Of a DNA stretch of 64,000 nucleotides, positions 7,757-15,774 are shown one piece after another. Each line of letters opens with the position of its first letter. Position 1 is the first letter of the stretch. The notes below the pieces were generated by a model that saw nothing but the letters and a program-made list of their open reading frames with translations, searched no databases and was not told the DNA's origin. Origin of the DNA: CAYORM01 sp964406375 (lineage in GTDB: Bacteria > Pseudomonadota > Alphaproteobacteria > DSM-16000 > Inquilinaceae). The stretch spans positions 18,370 to 82,369 of the forward strand of contig CAYORM010000006.1 of assembly GCA_964406375.1 (NCBI GenBank), given 5' to 3'. Both the position numbers and the translations under genes were made by a program.

Positions 7757-8770
7757 TCATTGCTGATAATCGGCGACGATGTCGGCCAGCGGCCGCTCGA
7801 AGGGGAAGGTCTCGATCGCCCCCGTCTGGTCGGCCGCGAGCTCGAGAACGGAGCCGACATTCTCACCTGTGACCAGCACACCCTGGATCAGGTGCTCGGT
7901 CTCCTCGGTCTGGCCGGTGGCGACCAGATAGGGGAAATAGGCCTTCCAGAAGCCGGAATATTGCGGCGCCAGCAGCACCGTGCTCTCGAGCGACCCGTCG
8001 GCTACAGCGGCCAGCCCGCCTTCGCTGCCGTCAACCGAGACCAGCAGGATCTGATCCTCCTTGCCGGCCCGCTCGACGACATTGGCCGCCGGGACGGTCA
8101 GGCTGTCACTGTTGCCGTAGATCAGGTCGAGATTCGGATAGGCGGTCAGCCAGTTCTCGGTGATCTGCACCGCCCGCGTCGGATCCCAATTGGTCGGCTC
8201 CTGCGCCACGACGGTCACATCGGGATACGCGGCGAGCACGTCGGTGAAGCCGCCCGAGCGGTCGGTGTTCAGCCCCTGGCCGAGCAGCCCCTGCAGGTTC
8301 GCGACCTCGCCGCGCACCTCGCCATATTTCGCGCGCAGCAGCTCGACCGCGTATTCGCCGACGATGCGGCCGGTGTAGCGCTCGTCGAAGCCGAGGACCG
8401 CGGCGCAGCCGTCGATGCTGCTGTGCAGACAGACGATCGGGATGCCGGCCGCCTCGGCCTTCTGCATCGTCGGGCCGAAGGCGGCGGCGTCGATGAAGTT
8501 GACGGCGATGGCGTCGACACCCTCATTGATGAGGTTCTCGACGGCGAGGATCTGCTTGTTGACGTCGCCCTCGCCGCTGGTCACCACCAGCTCGAAGCCG
8601 TTGCGGCGGGCGGCCTCCTCGGCGCCTTCGACCTCACCGAGATGGAAAGGGTTGCTGAGGTCGATCTGGACCAGCCCGATTCTCGGCGTGTCCTGCGCCC
8701 CGGCGGCCGGCGCCACGAGCACCGATGCGAGCGCCGCCGCGGACACCGCGGCGTTCCTGATGCGCGACAT
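7757..8770 (-). CDS. Periplasmic sugar-binding protein of the ABC transporter (Peripla_BP_4 type)
   Basis: A 337-residue secreted protein with a clear signal peptide, cleaved near PAAGAQ-D at about residue 25, and a GGGAGGA-type ribosome site. The mature protein follows the ribose/galactose-binding fold: IGLVQIDLSNPFH at the start, NLINEGVDAIAVNFIDAAAF in the first lobe, GIPIVCLHS, and NSDSLTVPAANVVE plus VSVDGSEGGLAAVADG in the second lobe. It would deliver a monosaccharide or sugar acid to the fused permease. It is the first gene of the five-gene operon running to 1735, and a TACCGGTA operator lies about 75 bases upstream of its ATG. The ligand is not predictable from sequence alone. Confidence 0.93.
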   Translation of the reverse strand: MSRIRNAAVSAAALASVLVAPAAGAQDTPRIGLVQIDLSNPFHLGEVEGAEEAARRNGFELVVTSGEGDVNKQILAVENLINEGVDAIAVNFIDAAAFGPTMQKAEAAGIPIVCLHSSIDGCAAVLGFDERYTGRIVGEYAVELLRAKYGEVRGEVANLQGLLGQGLNTDRSGGFTDVLAAYPDVTVVAQEPTNWDPTRAVQITENWLTAYPNLDLIYGNSDSLTVPAANVVERAGKEDQILLVSVDGSEGGLAAVADGSLESTVLLAPQYSGFWKAYFPYLVATGQTEETEHLIQGVLVTGENVGSVLELAADQTGAIETFPFERPLADIVADYQQ

Positions 8771-8840
8771 GCGTGTCCTCCCTCTTCTCGTTGGGTCCGG
8801 CGGCCTGCGAGCACGCGGGCACCACCCCGGAAGCCGCTCG

Positions 8841-8856
8841 ATGTTACCGGTATCTT
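8841..8856. promoter_or_regulatory. Putative LacI-family operator, copy 1
   Basis: The sequence ATGTTACCGGTATCTT carries the 8-bp palindrome TACCGGTA (8845-8852) flanked by a matching G and C (GnTACCGGTAnC). The same ATGTTACCGGTATC string occurs at 12752 and 16850, always in front of a transcription unit. It lies about 75 bases before the binding-protein start, a position that would block RNA polymerase. Binding by the LacI protein encoded at 12825 is inferred. Confidence 0.75.
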
Positions 8857-8907
8857 ATTAGGAGCGTCAACGTGTTCCCTCCGTCCAGGCGACGGTTGAT
8901 CGCAGCG

Positions 8908-8925
8908 GATGGTACCGGTACCGTC
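8908..8925. promoter_or_regulatory. Putative LacI-family operator, copy 2 (12-bp perfect palindrome)
   Basis: GGTACCGGTACC (8911-8922) is a perfect 12-bp palindrome with the same TACCGGTA core, extended by GA/TC pairs outside. Its centre is 68 bp from copy 1 and about 45 bases upstream of the DUF4432 ATG, so it probably controls the plus-strand gene and may form a loop with copy 1. Confidence 0.6.
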
Positions 8926-8960
8926 CAAGCGGACGGGATCGCAGGGCGGGGGAGGAAGCG

Positions 8961-10073
8961 ATGGTCGAGCTGTTCGGACGGGGCTGGACGCGGACCGAAA
9001 TCGAGCGGCGGATCGGCCACCTCTCGCAGCTCGGCGGCATCCGGCTCGTCACATCGGACAACGGGCCGTCGCGCGGCGTGAGGCTGCTCGAGCTGCGGAC
9101 GGGCACCGGGTTCGACTGCGACATCGCGCTCGAGCGCGGCATGGATGTCGGCCGCTGCACATATCGCGGTGCCTCGCTCGCCTGGATGCCGCCGACGCTC
9201 CTCGCCGGGCCCTGGCTGTTCGAGCAGCAGACCGAGTTCGGCTGGCTGCGCTCGGTGCTGGGCGGGCTCAACAACACCTGCGGCCTCGTCCATATCGGCA
9301 ATCCCGAAACCGCCGACGTCACGCATTACAACTTCCCGGCCCGCCCCCGAGAGCGCTACGGCGTGCACGACCGCGCGGCGATGATCCCGGCCGAGCTCGT
9401 CTCCTTCGGCGAGCGCTGGGAGGGCGACCGATGTTTCATCGAGGCGGTCGGGCGGGTGACCCAGGCGCAGGCCTATGGGGAGACGCTGGTGCTGACCCGC
9501 ACCTACCGGGCCGAGCTGGGCCGCTCCGGCTTCGAGATGGAGGACGTTGTCGCCAATCGAGGCTACCTGCCGGTCGAGCACATGCTGCTCTATCATTTCA
9601 ACATCGGCTTTCCGTTCCTCGACGAGGGGGCGGAGCTTGTCGCACCCTTCGACGGCCGACCCGAGCTGTTGTTCGGCGAGGCCGATCTCGACGATCCGGC
9701 GAGCTGGTCGCGCTTCTCGGCCCCGCAGCGGGGTGCGGTGCAGCAAACCTTCGCCCACCGCATGCGTCCGGACGCCGCCGGACAGGTGACCGTCGCGCTG
9801 GTCAATCCGCGCCTCGGCCCCGGGGGCACGGCGGTGGCCCTGCGCTACGACCATGCGACGCTGCCGCGCTACATCGAGTGGCGGATGATGGGCGAGGGCC
9901 AGTACGCCGTCGGGATCGAGCCCTGCACCAACGGCTTCGGCCGCGAGGCGGTCCGCCGGGCGGGCGAGCTGATCACCCTCGCCCCCGGCGAGGAGCGGCG
10001 CTACCGCGTCGCGCTCGAGGTGGTCGAGGGTGAGGCGGCGATCGCCGCGCTGCGCGCCGCCGCGGCAGGCTGA
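8961..10073 (+). CDS. DUF4432 aldose-1-epimerase-like protein
   Basis: A 370-residue soluble protein with the galactose-mutarotase-like beta-sandwich pattern of DUF4432. Recognisable elements are an early LTSDNGPSRGVR-like region, the motif ALERGMDVGRCTYRGASLAWMPP (about 54-78), GGLNNTCGLVHIG with a possible substrate-binding His, VLTRTYRAELG, a YHFNIGFPFLDEG segment, and the late EWRMMGEGQYAVGIEPCTNG motif with Glu and Cys. The family is thought to bind or epimerise sugars. The ATG at 8961 has GGGGGAGGAAGCG directly upstream. The gene is divergent from the sugar ABC operon and shares its operator region, so it probably acts on the same sugar. The exact reaction is not established. Confidence 0.85.
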   Translation: MVELFGRGWTRTEIERRIGHLSQLGGIRLVTSDNGPSRGVRLLELRTGTGFDCDIALERGMDVGRCTYRGASLAWMPPTLLAGPWLFEQQTEFGWLRSVLGGLNNTCGLVHIGNPETADVTHYNFPARPRERYGVHDRAAMIPAELVSFGERWEGDRCFIEAVGRVTQAQAYGETLVLTRTYRAELGRSGFEMEDVVANRGYLPVEHMLLYHFNIGFPFLDEGAELVAPFDGRPELLFGEADLDDPASWSRFSAPQRGAVQQTFAHRMRPDAAGQVTVALVNPRLGPGGTAVALRYDHATLPRYIEWRMMGEGQYAVGIEPCTNGFGREAVRRAGELITLAPGEERRYRVALEVVEGEAAIAALRAAAAG

Positions 10074-10079
10074 AGCCGC

Positions 10080-11099
10080 CTACCCGCCGGCCTGCGCCGC
10101 CGCCCTGAGGCTCTCCACCAGCCGCTCGACCGTCAAGCCGTAGCGGCCCTGCAGATAGGGCAGCGAGCCGCATTCGATGAAAGCGTCCGGCAGGCCGATC
10201 CGGTCGAGCGGCACCGCGAGCCGCGCATCGACGAGGCATTCGGCGAGGATCGTGCCGAGCCCGCCACTGCGCACATGGTTCTCCACCGAGACGATCCGCC
10301 GGGCCCGTCCGGCCGCCTCGAGGAAGCCGTCGCGGTCGAAGGGCTTGAGCGTCGCCACATGCAGCACGCCGAGCGCGATCCCCTCCGCCTCGAGGATTCG
10401 TGCCGCCTCGAGAACCCGGCCGGTCATCAGGCCGGTCGAGACGATCAGCGGGCCGTCGCCCTCGCGCAGCAGCGCCGCCCGCCCGATCTCGAACTGGTGT
10501 TGCGTCGGGTCGAAGACGACCGGCACGGCGGCGCGCTGCAGGCGCATATAGACCGGCCCGTCGACATCGACGATGGCGCGGGTCGCCTGCTCGATCTCGG
10601 TCGCATCGCAGGGATCGATAACCGTGAGGCCAGGGACGAGCCGCATCAGCCCGAGATCCTCGATCCCCTGATGCGTGCCGCCATAGCCGGTGGTCAGCCC
10701 CGGCAGGCCGGCGATGATGCGCACCGGCGCACGGCTGTGGGCGCAGGCGATGGCGATGAAGTCGTAGGCGCGCCGCGTGGCGAAGACGCCATAGGTCGTG
10801 CAGTAGGGGATGCGGCCCGCCTTGGCGAGGCCGGCCGCCACCGCGATGAGGTTCTGCTCGGCCATGCCGACATTCCAGAACCGGTCGGGAAAGGCATCGC
10901 GGAAGGGCAGGATGTCGGTGTACTTGCCGAGATCCGCGGTCAGCCCGACGATCTCGGGCCGCTCGTGCCCCAGCGCCACCAGCGCCCGGCCGAACGGCGC
11001 GTCGACATGGGTGACGCCCGCGACGCGCTGGACCTCGCCCATGCCGGCGGTGCGGCCGCGCGCCGGTGCCCCCTGCCCCGCATCTACCCGCTCAACCAT
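10080..11099 (-). CDS. Transketolase-like protein, C-terminal half (split enzyme)
   Basis: A 339-residue protein made of the pyrimidine-binding domain and the C-terminal domain of transketolase. It has the DLGKYTDILPF region, the Glu-containing VGMAEQNLIAVAAGLA motif that contacts the thiamine aminopyrimidine, THQGIEDLGLMR, and a C-terminal regulatory-type domain from about residue 220. The ATG at 11099 overlaps the end of the N-terminal-half gene by 8 bases, with a ribosome site inside that gene, so the two halves are made in fixed ratio. Split transketolases act in several non-canonical sugar pathways. It converges on the DUF4432 gene with 6 bases between stops. Confidence 0.92.
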   Translation of the reverse strand: MVERVDAGQGAPARGRTAGMGEVQRVAGVTHVDAPFGRALVALGHERPEIVGLTADLGKYTDILPFRDAFPDRFWNVGMAEQNLIAVAAGLAKAGRIPYCTTYGVFATRRAYDFIAIACAHSRAPVRIIAGLPGLTTGYGGTHQGIEDLGLMRLVPGLTVIDPCDATEIEQATRAIVDVDGPVYMRLQRAAVPVVFDPTQHQFEIGRAALLREGDGPLIVSTGLMTGRVLEAARILEAEGIALGVLHVATLKPFDRDGFLEAAGRARRIVSVENHVRSGGLGTILAECLVDARLAVPLDRIGLPDAFIECGSLPYLQGRYGLTVERLVESLRAAAQAGG

Positions 11100-11931
11100 G
11101 GGAGGCCTCCAGCTCCTCGGCGAGGCGCGCCCATTCATCCGCCTCGACCCTCACGAAGTGCGCCTTCTCGCGGGCCTCGAGCGTCGGCACACCGCGGCCG
11201 GGAAGGGTGCGCAGCACGATGACCTTCGGCCGGCCGTCCGCCGCCCGCGCATCGGCGAGTGCATCGGCGACCGCCTTCATGTCGTTGCCGTCGATCTCGG
11301 CGACCGACCAGCCGAAGGCCCGCCATTTGTCGGCCACCGGCTCGATCGGGATGACGATTGCGCCATCGGCCTGGATGCCGTTGCAGTCGACGAGCGCCAC
11401 GAGATTATCGAGCCCGAAGGCCGGTGCGGCGAAGGCCGCCTCCCAGGTCGAGCCCTCCTGCAGTTCGCCGTCCGAAAGCTCGGCGAAGACCCGCGCGTCG
11501 CCATCGGCCTTGAGGGCGAGCGCCATGCCGATCGCCTGGCCCAACCCGTGGCCGAGCGAGCCGCCGATCACCTCGACGCCGGGGGTGGTGTCCAGCGTGC
11601 TCATCTCCAGCCGGCTCTCATCCAGCCCGTAGCTGTCGAGCTCGTCGATCGGCAGGATGCCGGCCTCCGCCAGCGCCGCCCACAGCGCGATCGAATAATG
11701 CCCGGTGGACAGCACGAAACGGTCACGCCCCGGCCAGCGCGGATCGGCCGGGTCGTAGCGCATCTCGTGGAAGTAGAGCGCGGCGAGCAGGTCGGCGATG
11801 CCGAGTCCCTGGGCGAGATAACCCTGCCCCTTGCCGCGCGCCATCCGCATCATGTGCCGCCGCAGGATCCACGCCTTGTGTCGCAGGGCGTCGAGATCGG
11901 CAGGTCCGGCCGGGTGGTTGCGTCCGCTCAT
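11092..11931 (-). CDS. Transketolase-like protein, N-terminal half (thiamine diphosphate binding)
   Basis: A 279-residue protein equal to the first domain of transketolase. It shows the substrate/cofactor His region LSTGHYSIALWAALAE, GVEVIGGSLGHGLGQAIGMAL, and the thiamine-diphosphate/Mg motif SDGELQEGSTWEAAFAA followed about 20 residues on by VDCNGIQADG. In canonical transketolase the motif is GDG...N; here the first Gly is Ser, a variation also common in split forms. It starts 10 bases after the SDR stop and overlaps its partner half. Together they would transfer a two-carbon ketol unit between sugars. Donor and acceptor are unknown. Confidence 0.92.
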   Translation of the reverse strand: MSGRNHPAGPADLDALRHKAWILRRHMMRMARGKGQGYLAQGLGIADLLAALYFHEMRYDPADPRWPGRDRFVLSTGHYSIALWAALAEAGILPIDELDSYGLDESRLEMSTLDTTPGVEVIGGSLGHGLGQAIGMALALKADGDARVFAELSDGELQEGSTWEAAFAAPAFGLDNLVALVDCNGIQADGAIVIPIEPVADKWRAFGWSVAEIDGNDMKAVADALADARAADGRPKVIVLRTLPGRGVPTLEAREKAHFVRVEADEWARLAEELEASHG

Positions 11932-11941
11932 CAGCCGTCTC

Positions 11942-12730
11942 TCAATCCCTGTCGAGCCCGCCGGAAAGGTTCAACCGCTCGGCCGTCAGATAGGCCGGCG
12001 CATCGCAGACGAGCCAGATGACGCCCTCGGCGATCTCCTCGCAGCCGGCGCGGTAGCCGAGCGGGATCCGGGCGGTACGCTCGGCGAGGAAGCGGTCGAA
12101 ATCGCCGGTGCGGCCCTCGATCTCGGCGATCTGCCGCTCGGTCTTCTCCTGCAGCGCCGTGTCCATCATGCCGGGGGCGAGGCTGTTGACCTGGATGCCG
12201 AAGGGCGCGAGGGCGACCGCCGCGGCCCGCGTGATCGCATCGACCGCGGCCTTGCTGGCGGCATAGGCGAGATAGTTGGGCAGCGCCATGCGCGAGGCCG
12301 GCGAGGTGATGTTGACGATGCGGCCGCGCCGCTGCCCGGCCATCGCGCGCCCGGCCGCGGCGGTGGCCAGTGCCACCGCCCGGACATTGAGGTCGAGGGT
12401 GCGGTCCCAGGTCTCCGCGCGCATCTCGAGGAAGCGCTCGATCGTGCCGAACCCGGCATTGTTCACGAGGGCGTCGAGCCGGCCCTGGCGGGCCAGCACC
12501 GCCTCGACCATGTGCGCCGGCGCATCGGCTTCGGAGAGATCGACCCGCTCGGCCCAGCCGCCGCATTCGGCGGCCGTGTCTGCCGCCCGCGCCGCATCGA
12601 TGTCGGCGACGCAGACGCGCCAGCCGCGCCGCCCGAGACCCAGCGCGATCGCCCGTCCCAGCCCCTGCGCACCGCCGGTGACGATGGCGACGGGCGTGCC
12701 CGCGCCACCCGCTTCCCCCGCCTCGCTCAT
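11942..12730 (-). CDS. Short-chain dehydrogenase/reductase (SDR)
   Basis: A 262-residue classical SDR. The nucleotide motif is TGGAQGLGRAIA (18-29), with VADID after the second strand suggesting NAD preference. NNAG occurs at about 88, the catalytic Ser in ITSPASR, and the YxxxK motif as YLAYAASKAA. PG near GMMDT closes the fold. A purine-rich GGAGGAGCG lies upstream of the ATG. It is the first gene of a three-gene operon with the split transketolase, and the TACCGGTA operator lies only 25-35 bases upstream, over the likely promoter. It would oxidise a sugar or polyol hydroxyl or reduce a keto sugar. The substrate is unknown. Confidence 0.9.
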   Translation of the reverse strand: MSEAGEAGGAGTPVAIVTGGAQGLGRAIALGLGRRGWRVCVADIDAARAADTAAECGGWAERVDLSEADAPAHMVEAVLARQGRLDALVNNAGFGTIERFLEMRAETWDRTLDLNVRAVALATAAAGRAMAGQRRGRIVNITSPASRMALPNYLAYAASKAAVDAITRAAAVALAPFGIQVNSLAPGMMDTALQEKTERQIAEIEGRTGDFDRFLAERTARIPLGYRAGCEEIAEGVIWLVCDAPAYLTAERLNLSGGLDRD

Positions 12731-12751
12731 CTCGGTTCGCTCCTCCAGATT

Positions 12752-12766
12752 ATGTTACCGGTATCA
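12752..12766. promoter_or_regulatory. Putative LacI-family operator, copy 3
   Basis: ATGTTACCGGTATCA contains TACCGGTA at 12756-12763, identical over 14 bases to copies 1 and 4. It sits in the 94-base gap between the SDR operon and the divergent LacI regulator gene, so it could control both units, including autoregulation. Confidence 0.75.
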
Positions 12767-12824
12767 CTAGCAGCGTCGCACGGAAGTGGCAAGGCCGCGG
12801 CGGGCGCCCTAACATCGTGGAATC

Positions 12825-13967
12825 GTGAGCGACACTTCGAGAAAACCCCGTCAGCGGGCGGGAAGCTGGATTCGCATGGATGACGTCGCGCGGCTCGCCG
12901 GCGTCGCCAAGATGACCGTCTCCCGCGCCCTCCGATCGCCCGACAAGGTGGCGGAAGAGACCCGTCGCCGGGTCGAGGACGCCATGCGCACGCTCGGCTA
13001 TGTGCCGAACCGGATCGCCGGCAATCTGTCGGCGGCGCGCAGCACGCTCGTCGCCGTCATCGTGCCGACGATCCAGCACGCGATCTTCGCCGAGACGGTG
13101 CAGGGTCTGTCGGAGATCCTGCGCCCCGCCGGGCTGCAGCTGCTGGTCGCCGATACCGGCTATTCGATCGAACGCGAGGACGAGCTGGTCCTGTCGCTGC
13201 TCGGCCACCGTCCGTCCGCCGTGGTGCTGACCGGCACCACCCGGTCGGAGACCGGACGGCGGATGCTGGCGCGGCTGGACGTGCCGGTCGTCGAGACCTG
13301 GGAGACGACCGATACGCCGGTCGACATGGCGGTGGGCTATTCCAACCGTGCCGCCGGCGAGCAGATGACGCGGGCGCTCATCGACTGCGGCTACCGCCGG
13401 ATCGCCTTCGTCAACGGCCCGGTCGACCACAATGAGCGGGCGCTTCACCGCGAGGAGGGCTATGGCGCGGCGATCCGTGCGGCGGGGCTGGGCGAGCCGG
13501 TGATCCACCGCATCGCCGGCATCGACCGGATCCGCTACGACCAGGGACGGGAGGCGCTGGCGGCACTGCTCGACCGTCATGCGGATCTCGACGCCGTGTT
13601 CTTCACCAACGACGTTTTCGCGGTCGGCGGGGTGATGGAATGCCGTGCCCGCGGCATCCGGGTGCCCGACGAGATCGGCATCGCCGGCTTCCACGACCTC
13701 GACGTCTCGCAGGTCTGCGAGCCGCCGGTGACGACCGTGCACGTCCCCGGCTATGAGATCGGCCGGCAGGCCGGCGATCTGATCGTCCGCCGGCTGGAGG
13801 GCGAACAGCTCGCCGGCACGCGGGTCGAGATCCCCTTCCGCCTCGTGATGCGGGCGAGCACCGCACGGACCGCCGCCGCCGGGCGAGCCGCGCCTCAGCG
13901 GGCCGCCGCCGGCAGGAAGAGGGCGAGGTCGGGGACGGCGAGCAGGAAGGCCAGCACCGCGAGCTGA
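12825..13967 (+). CDS. LacI/GntR-type transcriptional repressor
   Basis: A 380-residue LacI-family regulator. The helix-turn-helix is MDDVARLAGVAKMTVSRAL at about 18-36, followed by the hinge (YVPNRIAGNLSAARS). The periplasmic-binding-like effector domain runs from VAVIVPTIQHAIFAE to the usual end LVMRAST at about residue 346. The pattern is closest to gluconate repressor GntR-type members. The GTG at 12825 gives a short N-terminal extension; an ATG at 12876 with GGGAAG upstream is an alternative. After the normal end there are about 34 extra Arg/Ala/Lys-rich residues that run 73 bases into the convergent TRAP gene. It probably binds the TACCGGTA sites and releases them on binding the pathway sugar. 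Confidence 0.92.
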   Translation: MSDTSRKPRQRAGSWIRMDDVARLAGVAKMTVSRALRSPDKVAEETRRRVEDAMRTLGYVPNRIAGNLSAARSTLVAVIVPTIQHAIFAETVQGLSEILRPAGLQLLVADTGYSIEREDELVLSLLGHRPSAVVLTGTTRSETGRRMLARLDVPVVETWETTDTPVDMAVGYSNRAAGEQMTRALIDCGYRRIAFVNGPVDHNERALHREEGYGAAIRAAGLGEPVIHRIAGIDRIRYDQGREALAALLDRHADLDAVFFTNDVFAVGGVMECRARGIRVPDEIGIAGFHDLDVSQVCEPPVTTVHVPGYEIGRQAGDLIVRRLEGEQLAGTRVEIPFRLVMRASTARTAAAGRAAPQRAAAGRKRARSGTASRKASTAS

Positions 13968-15208
13968 AGCCCGATGAACGGGATCACCGAGCGGAAGATC
14001 TCCGCCAGCGTCACATCGGGTGGTGCCACGCCCTTGAGGTAGAAGCAGGACGGACCGAAGGGCGGCGAGACATAGGCGATCTGCATCGCCACGCAGAAGA
14101 CGATGCCGAACCAGACCGGATCATAGCCCAGGGTACGCACCACCGGCACGAAGACCGGCATCACCAGAAGGCAGATGCCGATCCAGTCCATGAAGCAGCC
14201 GAGCACCAAGAGGATCGCCACCATGACCAGGATGATGCCCATCGGCGGGAGGTCCATCCCGGCGAACAGCCCCTGCAGGTAATGCGTGCCGCCGAGCAGG
14301 TTGTAGGCGCCGATCAGCGCGGTCGCGCCGAAGGTCAGCCAGATCAGATTGCCGCAGGTGATCAGCGTCTGCGTCAGCGCGGCGCGCAGCTGCGCGAGGT
14401 CGAGCTCGCGGCGCGACAGGGCGATGGCGAGCGCGCCGAGGGCGCCGAGCCCCGCCGCCTCAGTCACCGTCGCGACGCCGCCATAGATCGTGCCGAGCAC
14501 CAGCACCACCAGCAGCACCGGCAGCGCCACCGCCTTCGCCGCCGCCAGCTTCTCGGCGGCGCTCACGACATGGCCGGTATCGGCGGGCAGCGGCGCACTC
14601 GCCGGATCGAGCTGGGCGCGCAGCACAACATAGCCGATATAGAGCAGCGCCATCACGATGCCGGGGCCGATCGCCGCGAGGAACAGGTCCCCGATCGAGG
14701 CGCCAGCCATCAGCCCGTAGAAGATCAGCACGACGCTGGGCGGGATCATCGCGCCGAGCGAGCCGCCGGCGCAGATGGCGCCCATGGCGAGCCGCCGGTC
14801 GTAACCCAGCTTCAGCATCTGAGGCAGCGCGACGAGGCCGAGGATGACGATCTCGCCGCCGGCGACCCCCATCATCGCCGCCATGATCACCGCGAGCAGC
14901 AATGTCTGCACCGCGACGCCGCCGCGCCATCGCCCCGACCACAGATGCAGCGCCTGGTAGAGATCGCGCGCCACGCCCGATCGTTCGAGGATCGAGGCCA
15001 TCAGCACGAAGAAGGGAACGGCGACCAACGAGTATTCGAGTGACAGCGTGCCGATCCGGCTGGCCACGAGCCGCAGCCCCGCCGGTCCGGTCGTCATCAG
15101 GACGAGGCCAATCGCGACCGTGAAGGTGACGATCGCGAGCGGCACCCGCATCAGCATGAGGATGACCATCGCGGCCACGAGGCCGGCGGTCACGAGCCCG
15201 AGATCCAT
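13895..15208 (-). CDS. dctM: TRAP transporter large permease (DctM)
   Basis: A 437-residue inner-membrane protein with about 12 hydrophobic segments. Family signatures include VPFFVLMASILERSG, the GGEIVILGLVALPQM and AICAGGSLGAMIPPSV block, and the late IAYVSPPFGPSCFYLKGVAP stretch. It is the sodium-coupled transport channel of a tripartite ATP-independent transporter. It starts 3 bases after the DctQ stop, so the three TRAP genes form one operon. Its last 73 bases overlap the 3' end of the convergent lacI gene. Confidence 0.95.
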   Translation of the reverse strand: MDLGLVTAGLVAAMVILMLMRVPLAIVTFTVAIGLVLMTTGPAGLRLVASRIGTLSLEYSLVAVPFFVLMASILERSGVARDLYQALHLWSGRWRGGVAVQTLLLAVIMAAMMGVAGGEIVILGLVALPQMLKLGYDRRLAMGAICAGGSLGAMIPPSVVLIFYGLMAGASIGDLFLAAIGPGIVMALLYIGYVVLRAQLDPASAPLPADTGHVVSAAEKLAAAKAVALPVLLVVLVLGTIYGGVATVTEAAGLGALGALAIALSRRELDLAQLRAALTQTLITCGNLIWLTFGATALIGAYNLLGGTHYLQGLFAGMDLPPMGIILVMVAILLVLGCFMDWIGICLLVMPVFVPVVRTLGYDPVWFGIVFCVAMQIAYVSPPFGPSCFYLKGVAPPDVTLAEIFRSVIPFIGLQLAVLAFLLAVPDLALFLPAAAR

Positions 15209-15211
15209 CGC

Positions 15212-15709
15212 TCAATCCCTCGCGGCGCCGGCCGCGAGGCGGCGGATGGCCTGGACCGTGACGCCGATCGCGTGGAGCAGCATCAGCACGAGGCCGATCC
15301 AGATGGTGGGCAGCAGCAGCGCCGGGATCGGCGGATTCCAGGCACTGCCCGAGGTCTCCCAGCGCATCATCGTCACCCAGGCGGGCGAGGCCGTGGCATA
15401 GGCCAGAATGGCGAAGCAGGCGGTGCCGACGACGCCGTTCACGATGTCCAGCCGCAGCCGCCAATGCCCCGGGAGGACGTCATAGAGGGAGGAGATGGCG
15501 ATCTGCTGGCCCTTCCGGGCCGCGCAATACCCGCCGATCAGGAAGCCGATGGCGCAGAGGAAGGTCGTCGTCTCATGCGCCCACAGGGTCGGCGCATCGA
15601 AGACGTAGCGGGCCACCACCTCATAGCCGGTGACCGCGATCCCGGCGAGGAAGCACCAGCAGACGATCGCGCCCAGCCATCCGGCCAGGCGGTCGAGCGC
15701 AGCTTCCAT
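15212..15709 (-). CDS. dctQ: TRAP transporter small permease (DctQ)
   Basis: A 165-residue membrane protein with four hydrophobic segments: about 10-32, 48-66, 88-110 and 128-150. The DctQ pattern is visible in VVARYVFDAPTLWAHETTTFL, typical of the first loop, and in the Arg-Lys-Gly-Gln turn after helix 2. It partners DctM, three bases away. GGGGAGAGGG precedes the ATG. It contributes to energy coupling and contact with the binding protein. Confidence 0.9.
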   Translation of the reverse strand: MEAALDRLAGWLGAIVCWCFLAGIAVTGYEVVARYVFDAPTLWAHETTTFLCAIGFLIGGYCAARKGQQIAISSLYDVLPGHWRLRLDIVNGVVGTACFAILAYATASPAWVTMMRWETSGSAWNPPIPALLLPTIWIGLVLMLLHAIGVTVQAIRRLAAGAARD

Positions 15710-15774
15710 CCCTCTCCCCTTTTATCCCCCAAGCCACGCGCGGGACGGCCAGCGGGGGCCGCCCCGTTTCGCGC

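Noticed and set aside
10080..12730. D-apiose or sulfo-sugar pathway for the split transketolase
   Set aside because: Those pathways use split transketolases, but they need a sugar kinase or sulfo-sugar genes, none of which is present here.
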